Shown one piece after another: positions 44,538 to 53,274 of a stretch of 64,000 nt of DNA. This DNA is from Opitutia bacterium (GTDB taxonomy: Bacteria > Verrucomicrobiota > Verrucomicrobiia > Opitutales > UBA953): positions 248,001 through 312,000 of the forward strand of contig CANGFP010000001.1 in NCBI GenBank assembly GCA_947453335.1, given 5' to 3'. A program made the translations under genes and the position numbers. Below the pieces are notes generated by a model. It worked only from the letters and a program-made list of their open reading frames with translations, was not told the DNA's origin and searched no databases. Every line of letters begins with the position of its first letter. Position 1 is the first letter of the stretch.

Positions 44538-45164
44538 GTGCCCGTCCTCTTCGTCACCGGCAGCGACACCGGCGTGGGCAAGACCCACGTCGCGGGCCTG
44601 CTCGCGCGTCGCCTCGCGCGCGACGGCTTCACGCAGGTCATCAAGCCCGTGGAGTCGGGGGCCGCGTCGGGCCGTCCGGTGGACGCGCTCACCGCCGCGG
44701 GCGACTGGGCCGAAGCCCATACGTTGCTGGCGTTGCCGGCGCCCATCGCGCCGCTAGCCGCCGCGCGGAAGGTCCGCAAGACGCTCGACCTCGCCACGCT
44801 CCTGAAGCTCTACCGCGCCGTCCCGTCCGCGCCCTGCCGCGTCGTCGAAGGCGCCGGTGGCGTCGCCGTGCCGATCGACCCTAAGGGCAAGGACTGGTCC
44901 GACTTCGCCGCGGCGATCAAGCCCTTGGTCGCCATCGTCGTGGTCGAGGATCGCTTGGGCGCTATCAACCAGGCCCGCCTGGCCATCGCCTACCTACGTC
45001 GCCGTTACGACGGCCCTGTCGGCGTGTGGCTCAACGCGATCAAGAAGCCCTCCGCCGAGGTCGCCGCCGCCAACCGCGCCGGCTTGGCCGACTCCTGGAT
45101 CCCGCTGCTCGGCGAATCCGGCCCGGGCGCGAAGTCCGTCCGCATCCATTTCCTGCCGCGATGA
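44538..45164 (+). CDS. bioD: Dethiobiotin synthetase
   Basis: The protein has 208 residues from GTG 44538; the ORF track starts in bioB. It closes the ureido ring of DAPA with CO2 and ATP. The P-loop is VTGSDTGVGKTH at the very N-terminus, KPVESG follows at switch 1, and VVEGAGGVAVPI is the Mg/phosphate-binding strand. Slightly shorter than E. coli BioD, with normal motifs. bioB ends one base before it and bioF overlaps its stop by ATGA, so translation is coupled. Confidence 0.95.
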   Translation: MPVLFVTGSDTGVGKTHVAGLLARRLARDGFTQVIKPVESGAASGRPVDALTAAGDWAEAHTLLALPAPIAPLAAARKVRKTLDLATLLKLYRAVPSAPCRVVEGAGGVAVPIDPKGKDWSDFAAAIKPLVAIVVVEDRLGAINQARLAIAYLRRRYDGPVGVWLNAIKKPSAEVAAANRAGLADSWIPLLGESGPGAKSVRIHFLPR

Positions 45165-46306
45165 ACGACACCCTCGTCCAGCGGCTGCGCCAGTCCTTGG
45201 TCGCTCGGGAAGGCTCGTCGCTGCGCCGTCAGCTCGTCGCCCGCGCGGCGGACGACCCGCGCGTCAACCTCGCGGACAACGATTACCTCGGGCTGGCCCG
45301 CGACCCCGTCGTCATCGAAGCCGGCGTCGCCGCGCTGCGCGAGTGGGGCGCCTCGTCCTCCGCCTCGCCGCTCGTGACCGGTTACACGGAACTCCACCAA
45401 CGACTGGAACGGACCCTGGCCGCGTGGCAGGGCTACGCGCACGGCTTGGTGCTCAACACCGGCTTCGCGGCTAACGCCGCCGTCCTCGGCGGCTTGCCCA
45501 AGGAAGGCGACCTCGTCCTCGCCGACCGCTTGGTCCATGCGAGCATGCTCGACGGCATCCAGGCCTCGGGCGCCCGCCTGCGCCGTTTCCCGCACAACGA
45601 CCTCGACGCGCTCGAGCTCATGCTGCACGAGGAACCCGCGCTCGGCGGCGTCATCTTCGTCGTCACCGAGAGCGTCTACTCCATGGACGGCGACGGCCCC
45701 GACCTTCGCCGACTGGCCGCCCTGCGCAAGCGCTTCGGCTTCTGTTGGGTCCTGGACGAGGCCCATGCCACTGGCTGGTATGGCGAGACCGGCTCGGGCA
45801 TGCAGGAGCACCAAGGCGTCCTCGCCGCGGCCGACATCGTCGTCGGCACGCTTGGCAAAGGCCTGGGCTCGCAGGGCGCCTACGTGCTCTCGCACGCCGC
45901 CGAAGTCCGCGACGCCTTGGTCAACTTCGCCGGCGAGTTCGTCTACTCCACCTACCTCGCGCCCGTGAACGCCGCGACCGCCTTGGCCGCCGTCGGGCGC
46001 GTCCGCGAGCTCGCGGCGGAACGCCCTGGCCTGAGGGCGCTGTCCGTCGAATGGCGCGACGCGCTGTGCGAGGCCGGTTTCGCCGTGCCGACCGGCGACT
46101 CGCCGATCATCCCGCTCATCCTCGGCGATTCGGACGTCACGCTCCGCGTCGCCACCGCCCTCCGCTCCTCCGGTTTCATGGTTTCCGCCATCCGTCCTCC
46201 CACCGTCCCGGCCCGCACCGGCCGCATCCGCATCTCGCTCCGCCGTGGCCTCGCCGCGGGCGCGCTCGAGTCCTTCCTCTCCGTCCTGAAAGGAGCCACC
46301 CGATGA
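45161..46306 (+). CDS. bioF: 8-amino-7-oxononanoate synthase
   Basis: The protein has 381 residues from ATG 45161, overlapping the bioD stop as ATGA. It is an alpha-oxoamine synthase that condenses pimeloyl-ACP with alanine using PLP. Motifs: LADNDYLGLARDP, FAANAAVLGGL, LVHASMLDG, FVVTESVYSMDGD, WVLDEAHATGWYG with the PLP Asp and His, and VGTLGKGLGSQGAYV with the Schiff-base Lys. The start is far downstream of the ORF track start, chosen from the family N-terminus and the overlap. Confidence 0.96.
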   Translation: MNDTLVQRLRQSLVAREGSSLRRQLVARAADDPRVNLADNDYLGLARDPVVIEAGVAALREWGASSSASPLVTGYTELHQRLERTLAAWQGYAHGLVLNTGFAANAAVLGGLPKEGDLVLADRLVHASMLDGIQASGARLRRFPHNDLDALELMLHEEPALGGVIFVVTESVYSMDGDGPDLRRLAALRKRFGFCWVLDEAHATGWYGETGSGMQEHQGVLAAADIVVGTLGKGLGSQGAYVLSHAAEVRDALVNFAGEFVYSTYLAPVNAATALAAVGRVRELAAERPGLRALSVEWRDALCEAGFAVPTGDSPIIPLILGDSDVTLRVATALRSSGFMVSAIRPPTVPARTGRIRISLRRGLAAGALESFLSVLKGATR

Positions 46307-46917
46307 AGATCGGCTGGATCGGCGGTTGGGGCATCTCGCTCGACGAGATGGGGCCGCTCGCGGTGGCGCACGCGCCGGACGCCGAGCACGTCATCTACCC
46401 GCCCGTCGTCGGTGCGGCGGAGAACCTCGTCGGCTGCGACGCGGTCATCGGTTGGTCGCTCGGCGCCCACCTGCTCCTCGAGGCCGCCGCGCGCGGCGTG
46501 CAGCTCCCGACGAAGGCGTTGCTCATCGCGCCTTTCACCTCCTTCTGCTCCGAGCACGGCAAGTGCGGGCGCGTCAGCGAGACGCAGGTCCGTTGGCTCA
46601 AGCGTTGGCTCGAGAAGGAGCCCACCGCCGCCTTGGCCGATTTCCGGGCCCGCGCCGGTCTGGCCCCGGCGCCGAAGCCCGGCTTGCCGTATGAGCTGGA
46701 GCATCTCCTGGCCGGTCTCGACATCCTCGCCGAACCCGCGGGCATCTCGCTCGTCACGTTCGGACGCCAAGGCCTTCCGAAAGGCTGGGAAGCGTACGTC
46801 GGCGCCGACGATAAGCTCCTGAATCCCGAAGGCGTGACCCAGGCCATCGTCGGTGCCCAGATCGTCGAAGACGCCGGCCATGCCCTGACCGATTTCCTGG
46901 GGACCCCTGCCGCCTGA
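46303..46917 (+). CDS. Probable pimeloyl-ACP methyl ester esterase (BioG/BioH type)
   Basis: The protein has 204 residues from ATG 46303, overlapping bioF by ATGA and preceded by an AGGAG site. It is a short alpha/beta hydrolase: an N-terminal MKIGWIGGWG, the nucleophile elbow VIGWSLGAHLLLEAAA (GxSxG) and a C-terminal DAGHALTDF supplying the His. The size and the elbow suit BioG or BioH, which free pimeloyl-ACP from its methyl ester after the BioC-primed fatty-acid cycles. It stands between bioF and bioC, exactly where such an esterase is expected. I leave the symbol open because BioG, BioH and other isofunctional enzymes cannot be told apart by eye. Confidence 0.8.
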   Translation: MKIGWIGGWGISLDEMGPLAVAHAPDAEHVIYPPVVGAAENLVGCDAVIGWSLGAHLLLEAAARGVQLPTKALLIAPFTSFCSEHGKCGRVSETQVRWLKRWLEKEPTAALADFRARAGLAPAPKPGLPYELEHLLAGLDILAEPAGISLVTFGRQGLPKGWEAYVGADDKLLNPEGVTQAIVGAQIVEDAGHALTDFLGTPAA

Positions 46918-47618
46918 TGCGCTTCGACGAACGAGCCGGCAGCTACGAGGCGAACGCCGCGCCCCAGCGACGTTTCGCAGAGGCCTTGGCCGCCTTCGCG
47001 CCGTTCCGCGCCGGCGCGAACGTCACCGAACTCGGCGCCGGCACCGGTTTCCTGACCCGGGCGCTCCTGGCCCAAGGCGTCTCCGTGGAGGCGACCGATG
47101 CTTCGCCGGCGATGCTGGAGCTCGGTCAGGCCGCCGCGCCCAACGCCGTCTGGAAGCTCCGTGAAGCCTTTGGTCCGCAGCCCAAGGCCAAAGCCTTCGC
47201 CTCGTCCGGCCTGCTCCATTGGGCCGCCGACCCCGTGCAGGTCCTCAAGCATTGGTACGCCGCGTTGCCGAAGGACGGCCGCCTGCTTTTGGGCGTCCCG
47301 TGCGACCCGTGCCTGAACGAGCTCCGCGACCTCACCGGCGAAGGCCCGGTCCGTTGGCGCGACGAAGCGCAGTGGCTGCAGATCCTCGACCACGCCGGCT
47401 TCGACGTGCGCGCCCATGGCGTGCTTGAATCCACGGAGACCTATGGCTCGGCCCTCGAACTTCTTCGTTCCCTGCACGATAGCGGCGTCACCGGTTCGCC
47501 GCGCCTCGGCGCCGGCGAACTCCGGTCCCTCATCCGCGACTACGACCGGCTCCACCGCAAGGGTGACGCCGTCGCTGCGACCTGGGCGTGGCTCCTGGTG
47601 GATGCGGTCGCGAGGTAG
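46917..47618 (+). CDS. bioC: Malonyl-ACP O-methyltransferase
   Basis: The protein has 233 residues; start and previous stop share one base (TGATG). It methylates malonyl-ACP with SAM to begin pimelate synthesis. MRFDERAGSYEANAAPQRRF resembles the BioC N-terminus, VTELGAGTGFLTRALLAQG is the SAM motif I, and SGLLHWAADP is the family's acidic-loop region. It ends the bio operon, so the window holds every dedicated step from malonyl-ACP to biotin apart from general fatty-acid enzymes. Confidence 0.9.
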   Translation: MRFDERAGSYEANAAPQRRFAEALAAFAPFRAGANVTELGAGTGFLTRALLAQGVSVEATDASPAMLELGQAAAPNAVWKLREAFGPQPKAKAFASSGLLHWAADPVQVLKHWYAALPKDGRLLLGVPCDPCLNELRDLTGEGPVRWRDEAQWLQILDHAGFDVRAHGVLESTETYGSALELLRSLHDSGVTGSPRLGAGELRSLIRDYDRLHRKGDAVAATWAWLLVDAVAR

Positions 47619-47639
47619 GCTTAGGGTGGGGAGTAAGGA

Positions 47640-47786
47640 ACGGAGTGCAGGATCGAGTGCAGAGTGCTGGGTCGAGTGCTGAATCGATGGGATGCAGTGG
47701 TTAAGTTAGTTTAGACGGCCCATTTCGTATTTCTATCGATTCAGCACTCTGTACTCGATTCAGCACTCGACCCAGTACTCTGTACT
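47640..47786. repeat. Direct and inverted repeats of GAGTGCTGAATCGA words
   Basis: Left half: words CGAGTGCAGAGTGCTG and GGTCGAGTGCTGAATCGAT in tandem. Right half: the same words inverted (ATCGATTCAGCACTCTGTACT, then CGATTCAGCACTCGACCCAG). Pairing would give an imperfect hairpin of more than 35 bp around TTAAGTTAGTTTAGACGG. It lies between the convergent bioC and rnhB genes, and might act as a terminator or a mobile-element remnant. The element is markedly AT-richer than the flanking genes. Confidence 0.7.
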
Positions 47787-47788
47787 TC

Positions 47789-48538
47789 TCACTCAAAACT
47801 GAACTCGCTGTCCAAGGACTCGGGTGGCGGTTCGCCGCCCGCGAGGATGCCGCGGACGAAGAGCTCGCGGTGTTCGGGGCAGGGGCCGAGCCGGCGCAGG
47901 GCCTCGATGTGGTCCGGCGTGCCGTAGCCCTTGTGCCGGGCGAAGCCGTATTCCGGATAGCGGGCGTCGAGCTCGACCAGCAAGCGGTCGCGTTCGACCT
48001 TGGCGACGATGGACGCCAGCGCGATCGCGAGGCTCTTGCCGTCGCCGCCCTTGACCGCCTCGTGCGCCCAGGCGAACGGCCGCAGCGGCAGACCGTCGAC
48101 GAGCACGAGCATGTTGCGTTCCTCCGTCCGGCCGAAGAGCTCGCCTTCCGTGCCGGCGGCGGGGAAGAGCGAGGCCAACGGGCCCTGCGCCAGCTGGGCG
48201 ATGCAACGCGCCATCGCGAGCCGCGTCGCCCCGAGGATGTTGTGGGCGGAGATCTCCAGCACCGACGCCTCGGCCCAGACCGCGCGCAGCTTGCCCTCCG
48301 CGTGCATCTCGGCGATGCGGGAGCGCACCTCGGCGCGCTTCTCCGGCGACAGCTTCTTCGAATCGTTGGCGCCGGATAGGCGCCGCACCCAGGCCGCCTC
48401 GCCGTAGAACCCCGCGTCGAGCAGCACGGCCCCCGCGACGACCGGCCCGCAGAGCGGCCCGCGTCCGGCTTCGTCGACCCCGGCGATGCCCGGACGTCCG
48501 GCGCCACGCTTACGGTCGAAGGCTGCCAGCGAGGCCAT
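47789..48538 (-). CDS. rnhB: Ribonuclease HII
   Basis: The protein has 249 residues. It removes ribonucleotides and RNA from RNA/DNA hybrids. GVDEAGRGPLCGPVVAGAV carries the first catalytic Asp and Glu, NDSKKLS follows, LVDGLPLRP has the third acidic residue and KSLAIALASIVAKVERDRLL the fourth. The C-terminus has the usual HKGYGTPDHIEAL. It begins 4 bp after the rnhC stop, so both RNase H genes form one unit. Confidence 0.97.
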   Translation of the reverse strand: MASLAAFDRKRGAGRPGIAGVDEAGRGPLCGPVVAGAVLLDAGFYGEAAWVRRLSGANDSKKLSPEKRAEVRSRIAEMHAEGKLRAVWAEASVLEISAHNILGATRLAMARCIAQLAQGPLASLFPAAGTEGELFGRTEERNMLVLVDGLPLRPFAWAHEAVKGGDGKSLAIALASIVAKVERDRLLVELDARYPEYGFARHKGYGTPDHIEALRRLGPCPEHRELFVRGILAGGEPPPESLDSEFSFE

Positions 48539-48542
48539 CGGG

Positions 48543-49553
48543 TTACTCCGCCTTCTTGCGGCGGACGAAAGGTTTGGCTTCCGGCGGTTCCAGCCCGCGG
48601 ACCTCGTAGGCCGTGCGGAAGTGCAGCTTCGCGAAGTTCACCAGGATCGCCGGGCCGAGACGTCCGACGAGCTCGATGCCCGCCTCCTTGGCCTCGCGCC
48701 CGGACCCCTTGGGGAGCGTCACGCCGCCGTCGAGGGAGAGCCGCTCCAGCTCGCGGACGAAGCAGGCGCGCGCCACGATGGAGGCCGCCGCGACGACCGG
48801 GTCCGATTCCGCCTTGGTGCGCATGCGCAGGTCGAAGTCGACCCCCTTGCGGGCCAGCTCCTTCTGGACCAGCGGCTCCTCGGAGAACTGGTCGAGCAGT
48901 CCCCATTTCGGGCGGCGCTGGTGCTGGGCCTCGAAGTCCTTGAGCGCCTCCTCGCACGACGTCGCGTGCATCCAGCCCAGCAGGCGGTTGAGGTTCTTGC
49001 CGAAGCGCGAGTGCAGCTCGTTGTACTTCGCCATCCGCGCGAAGGTCGTCTTCACCGACACGCCTGGCGTCGAGCGGATGACCTGGTCGAGCTCCGCGAT
49101 CTTGGCGTCGGTCAGCTTCTTGGAGTCCTTGATGCCCAGCCGGATCCATTCGCGCGTCATCTCGCCCGTCGCGACGACGCAGGCCGAGACCACCGGTCCG
49201 AAGAGGTCGCCCTTGCCCGATTCGTCCAGACCCGCGTGTTCCTCGAACCAATCCGGGTTCAGCTCCTCCTCGTAGCCCAAGGTCGCCTGGCCGGTGACGT
49301 CGGGCTCGACGCTGAACTTCACGAAATCCTCGGTGCCGCGCCCGGAGATGACGCACTTGCCCGACTTGTAGTGGACGACGTTCACGTCGGGCCCCTTGAA
49401 GGCGAAGGCGGAATGGTCGACGGGGAAGGAGACCCAGCCCTTGCCGACCGCGATCCGGCGCAGCTTCTCGGCCTGGGCCGCGTCGAGCTTCAGGGTGTGC
49501 ATCGCCACCTTCTTGGGCTCGCCGTCGGAGTCCTGCTTTGCCTTTCTTGCCAT
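48543..49553 (-). CDS. rnhC: Ribonuclease HIII
   Basis: The protein has 336 residues from ATG 49553; the ORF track begins three codons earlier at a TTG. The N-terminal domain (about 20-95) is the TBP-like substrate-binding domain of HIII (GWVSFPVDHSAFAFKG). The catalytic part begins GLDESGKGDLFGPVVSACVV with the GKGD signature that separates HIII from HII, then IKDSKKL and DPVVAAASIVARA. Function: RNA/DNA hybrid removal. Its adjacency to rnhB is notable. It diverges from mutY with 47 bp between the starts. Confidence 0.97.
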   Translation of the reverse strand: MARKAKQDSDGEPKKVAMHTLKLDAAQAEKLRRIAVGKGWVSFPVDHSAFAFKGPDVNVVHYKSGKCVISGRGTEDFVKFSVEPDVTGQATLGYEEELNPDWFEEHAGLDESGKGDLFGPVVSACVVATGEMTREWIRLGIKDSKKLTDAKIAELDQVIRSTPGVSVKTTFARMAKYNELHSRFGKNLNRLLGWMHATSCEEALKDFEAQHQRRPKWGLLDQFSEEPLVQKELARKGVDFDLRMRTKAESDPVVAAASIVARACFVRELERLSLDGGVTLPKGSGREAKEAGIELVGRLGPAILVNFAKLHFRTAYEVRGLEPPEAKPFVRRKKAE

Positions 49554-49600
49554 GGGACCCAAGGTTTAGCCGAGTTCGCCTCCGAATCCAGCCCCATCCC

Positions 49601-50665
49601 ATGACGCCCCACGAACAAAAGCTGCTGCAGGCCGCTCCGGCGTTCCGGAAGGCCCTGTTGGCGTGGTTCGCCCGGCGGCAACGGCCGCTGCCGTGGCGGA
49701 CGGAGGTCTCGGCCTACCGGACGGTCGTGTCGGAGCTCATGTGCCAGCAGACGCAGGTCGCGACCGTCCTCCCGTATTTCGAGCGCTGGACCGCCCGCTG
49801 GCCGGACTTCGCGGCGTTGGCGGCGGCGCGCGAGGCGGAGGTCCTCGCCGCCTGGGCGGGCTTGGGCTACTACACGCGGGCGCGCAACCTCCTGGCCTTG
49901 GCCCAGCAGGTCGCCGGCCGACCGGAGCCCCGCACCGCGGTCGAATGGCGGACCTTCAAGGGCGTCGGTCCCTACACCGCCGCCGCGATCGCCAGCATCG
50001 CCTTCCGCGAACCCGTGGCCGTCGTCGACGGCAACGTCGTGCGCGTCCTCGCCCGCGTCGGCGGCGTCCGCGAGACCTTCAGGGACGCCGGCGCCGCGGC
50101 GAAGTCGTTCGCGGCCTTGGCGGATGCGCTGGTCGATCCCCGTCGCCCCGGCGACCACAACCAGGCGATGATGGAACTCGGAGCGACCGTGTGCCGCAAG
50201 GCCGCGCCGGACTGCGCCGCCTGCCCCGTCGCGCGCTGGTGCGCGGTGCGCGGTCGGCGCGATGCGGCCGTCTTGCCCCGTTTCGAGCCCAAGGCCCGGA
50301 AGACCGCCACGGTCGTCCGGGCGCTCGTGCGGCACGACGGAAAACTGCTCCTGCGGCGCAACCCGCGCGACGCGAAGCGCCTCGCCGGCATGGCCGAACT
50401 GCCGGAGCTCGCGACCTTGGGCGCCATCGCCCCCGGGCCCGTCGCGCTGGTCCGCCGCCGCACCATCGGCAACGTCACCTACGAGGAGACCCTGCGCGAA
50501 CTCCCGGCGACCGCGGCCTGGGTGCGCGCGTGGACGCGGGCGGACGACCTGGAATGGGTCGCCGTCGACGGGCTGGAGGGCGCCGCGCTGACCGGCCCGC
50601 ACCTCCGTTGGCTGCGCGAATGGCTCAGTCGAGCCGATCGGCCAAGGCGCGGCACACGGCCTTGA
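49601..50665 (+). CDS. mutY: A/G-specific adenine DNA glycosylase
   Basis: The protein has 354 residues from ATG 49601. It removes adenine mispaired with 8-oxoguanine. ELMCQQTQV holds the catalytic Glu, FKGVGPYTAAAIASIAF is the helix-hairpin-helix, and VDGNVVRVLARV the catalytic Asp. The iron-sulfur motif C-x6-C-x2-C-x5-C is present (TVCRKAAPDCAACPVARWC). The C-terminal Nudix-like domain, which reads the 8-oxoG, is present but short. Its 3' end overlaps the convergent PPK2-type gene by 41 bp. Confidence 0.96.
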   Translation: MTPHEQKLLQAAPAFRKALLAWFARRQRPLPWRTEVSAYRTVVSELMCQQTQVATVLPYFERWTARWPDFAALAAAREAEVLAAWAGLGYYTRARNLLALAQQVAGRPEPRTAVEWRTFKGVGPYTAAAIASIAFREPVAVVDGNVVRVLARVGGVRETFRDAGAAAKSFAALADALVDPRRPGDHNQAMMELGATVCRKAAPDCAACPVARWCAVRGRRDAAVLPRFEPKARKTATVVRALVRHDGKLLLRRNPRDAKRLAGMAELPELATLGAIAPGPVALVRRRTIGNVTYEETLRELPATAAWVRAWTRADDLEWVAVDGLEGAALTGPHLRWLREWLSRADRPRRGTRP

Positions 50666-52067
50666 GCACCGCCACGCGCGCGAAGCGCTTGTCGTCGCCC
50701 AGCACCACGTGCCAAGGCGCGTGCGGGGTGTCGGTGCGCGCGATCATGTCCTCGGCCGCGCGGAGGTTGTCGTCCCACTTCCGGCGGTTGCGGTAGTCCT
50801 CGGACGTCATCTTGTGGCGTTTGTGCGGAGACTCCTCGCGGGCGCGGAAGCGGCGGAGCTGCTCCTCCTTGGAGATGTTGATCCAGACCTTCAGCACGAC
50901 CATCCCCGTCTCGGCGAGGCGCGCCTCGTAGTCGTTGATCTCGGCGTAGGCGCGGGCCCAGGCCGGTTCCGTCGCGAAGCCCTCGACGCGCTCGACCATC
51001 ACGCGGCCGTACCAGGAACGGTCGAAGACCGCGAGGTGGCCGGGCGCGGGGGTCTTGTTCCAGAAACGCCAGAGGTAATGGCGGGCCTTCTCCTCGGCCG
51101 TCGGCGCCGGCGTGGGGTGCACCTGGTAATGCGCCGCGTCGAGCATCCCGCACAACCTGCGGATGGCGCCGCCCTTGCCGGCGGCGTCGGGTCCTTCGAG
51201 GGCGACGACCGTGCTCAGCCCCTTGGCGGCCGCGAGGCGCGTCAGCCGGCCCAGCCGCGCCTGCAGCTTGGCGATCTGGGCGGAGTAGTCCTTCTTCTCG
51301 AGCGTCGGATGCGCGGCCACGCTTTCGAGCAGCCCGCGCGGACGGCCGCTGGGCTTCCGGTGCTTCTGCGTGGCGCGCCGGCGGGAGGCCTGGCCGAGCT
51401 GCCGGACGATCTCGACGCCGGCGTGGAGGTCGCGGGCCTTGGTCTCGCCTCCGAGGATGACCTTCCACGGGAGGTTCTTGCCCGAGGTCGCCGCGCGCAG
51501 CGCCCGCGCGAGGGCGTGGCCGCGCTTCTTGGTCAGCAGCCAATCGTCCTTGCCCACGACCCAGCCGGCCGCGTCGGAGTCCTCGGCGGTCTGGAGCCGC
51601 TTGCGCAGCGCCTTCTCGGGCGTCTCGATCCAGACCTTCACGACCGAGGTCCCGTCGGCGGCGAGCAGTTCCTCGAACTGCTTGAGCGAACGGGCGCGCT
51701 GCCGGAGCTTCTCGCCGGTCAGCTCGTCGCGGGCCGCCGCCAAGGCCGAGCGCGTGACCCAATCGCCCACCACCACCGTGATGAACCCCTTGGCCGGCAT
51801 CGCCTGCCAGTAGGGCCAGAGGAACGGCCGGCCTTTGAGTTCCGCCGACGCCTCGTCCGGCGCGCAGATGCGCACGCGGCGGGAGTCGAACCATTCCGTG
51901 AGCTGGTTCGCCAGCTCGGATGCGCCCAGACGATCGTTGCCGCCGACGAGGATCACGGCGCCGTGGTGGGCCGCCTCGAGCCGACGTTGCGCCGCCAGCA
52001 GACGGAGATGGAGGGCGGAGCGGGCGCGTTCGAGGGCGGAGCGTGAGACCATCGGGGTGGCCGTCAC
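50625..52067 (-). CDS. Two-domain PPK2-type polyphosphate kinase (polyphosphate:AMP phosphotransferase-like)
   Basis: The protein has 480 residues from GTG 52067, which has a GGAAGG site 6 bases upstream; ATG 52052 is an alternative. It has two fused PPK2 domains as in class II PAP enzymes. Domain 1 (about 35-235) has a decayed P-loop (VGGNDRLGASE). Domain 2 (about 260-480) has a good Walker A (LEGPDAAGKGG), a lid-like HYLWRFWNKTPAPGHLAVFD and a Walker B DRSWYGR. It should use polyphosphate to phosphorylate AMP, coupling phosphate stores to nucleotide energy charge. Activity probably resides in the C-terminal half. Confidence 0.9.
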   Translation of the reverse strand: MTATPMVSRSALERARSALHLRLLAAQRRLEAAHHGAVILVGGNDRLGASELANQLTEWFDSRRVRICAPDEASAELKGRPFLWPYWQAMPAKGFITVVVGDWVTRSALAAARDELTGEKLRQRARSLKQFEELLAADGTSVVKVWIETPEKALRKRLQTAEDSDAAGWVVGKDDWLLTKKRGHALARALRAATSGKNLPWKVILGGETKARDLHAGVEIVRQLGQASRRRATQKHRKPSGRPRGLLESVAAHPTLEKKDYSAQIAKLQARLGRLTRLAAAKGLSTVVALEGPDAAGKGGAIRRLCGMLDAAHYQVHPTPAPTAEEKARHYLWRFWNKTPAPGHLAVFDRSWYGRVMVERVEGFATEPAWARAYAEINDYEARLAETGMVVLKVWINISKEEQLRRFRAREESPHKRHKMTSEDYRNRRKWDDNLRAAEDMIARTDTPHAPWHVVLGDDKRFARVAVLKAVCRALADRLD

Positions 52068-52130
52068 CTTAGCCCTTCCGGGCGGGAAGGGAAGCGAGGA
52101 CTCCGTGACGGACCGGTGACGGCCCGCCGT

Positions 52131-53216
52131 TCAGCGCTCCTCGGGCAGCTCGGCCTTGGGCAGCACGCCCTTGCGCATCGCGTCGAGGGTCTTCTGGACG
52201 GACGCGCGCATGTCCGCGTCGGCGCTCTTGGCGACGGCCTGCTGCTGGAGCTGGACCGCTTCCTCGCGCCGGCCCTGGAGCCAGCGCACGCGCGCGAGCG
52301 TGTCGAGCTTGTCGGCCTCGGCGGACTTCGTCAGCTCGACGGCGCGCAGCGCGCACTTCTCGGCCAAGGCCAGGTCGAGGAACTTCTCGTACTGCGGATT
52401 GGTCACGAGGTCCCAGGCCAGCTCGTTGAGGGACTCCGCGTCGTCGTTCTCGGCCTCGGCCACCTTCGCGAGCATCTTGTAGACCTTGGACGGGTCGCCC
52501 TTCGCGAGGGCGATCGTGGCGCCCACGGAGTCGATGAGATCCTGGCGTTCCTCGGGCGGCAGCACGGCGGCGGCCTCGGGGAGGGCGGCCTCGGCGGCCT
52601 TCCAGTCCTTGCGGGCCATGGCCTCGCCGAGCTTGTTCAGCTTCTCCTGGGCCTTCTCGGCCTCGGGGTCCACGGGCGGGCCCGCGGCGACCTTCTTGGC
52701 GCTCTTCTTCGGGTCGAAAGTGCCCGTCAGGATGTCGCCGAGCATCTCCTCGGTCAGCTCCATCGGATGGCCGGCCCAGGCGAGCTTGCCCTCGCTGACG
52801 ACGAACGCGTGCGGGATGCCGTTGACGCGCGCGGCCTCGAGCCAGTCCTTGATGAAGGCGTCGCCGCCGATGGCGACCGCGTAGGACATCTTCTCGCCCT
52901 GCTGCTTAAGGAAGGCCTTCACGCGGTCGGCGGACTTCTCGTCCTTCTCGCCGTCCCACACGTTGACGCCGGTGAACACGATGCCCTTCGGGCCGAGCTT
53001 CTTGTGCAGCTCGTTCAGGTGGGGGATCGCCGCGATGCACGGACCGCACCACGTCGCCCAGCACTCGAACACGTAGACCTTGCCCTTCTCGAAGTCCTTC
53101 ACCGGTTCGCCTTGGAGCTGCGTGGCCGGGCGGGTCGCCGGGGCCGCGTCGCCGACCTTGAGCCCGGCGGCGGACAGCGTGGCGGTGAGCAGGAGCAGCA
53201 GGAAGGCGCGCAGCAT
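52131..53216 (-). CDS. Secreted TlpA-like thioredoxin with C-terminal TPR-like region
   Basis: The protein has 361 residues from ATG 53216 (ATG 53228 is also possible). A signal peptide (LRAFLLLLLTATLSAAG) leads into a TlpA/ResA-type thioredoxin domain, about 20-170, with the redox motif ECWATWCGPCIAAIPHLNEL and the cis-Pro in GIPHAFVV. From about 185 the protein is helical with TPR character (AMARKDWKAAEAALPEAAA, LAEKCALRAVELTKSAEAD). It probably acts in periplasmic disulfide reduction or cytochrome maturation. It follows a second, simpler thioredoxin gene on the same strand, separated by a terminator. Confidence 0.88.
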   Translation of the reverse strand: MLRAFLLLLLTATLSAAGLKVGDAAPATRPATQLQGEPVKDFEKGKVYVFECWATWCGPCIAAIPHLNELHKKLGPKGIVFTGVNVWDGEKDEKSADRVKAFLKQQGEKMSYAVAIGGDAFIKDWLEAARVNGIPHAFVVSEGKLAWAGHPMELTEEMLGDILTGTFDPKKSAKKVAAGPPVDPEAEKAQEKLNKLGEAMARKDWKAAEAALPEAAAVLPPEERQDLIDSVGATIALAKGDPSKVYKMLAKVAEAENDDAESLNELAWDLVTNPQYEKFLDLALAEKCALRAVELTKSAEADKLDTLARVRWLQGRREEAVQLQQQAVAKSADADMRASVQKTLDAMRKGVLPKAELPEER

Positions 53217-53274
53217 GATGCCAAGCATCCTTGCCGGTTCCCGGGGGCGCTCAACCCGTAAACGCCGGGGCGCG

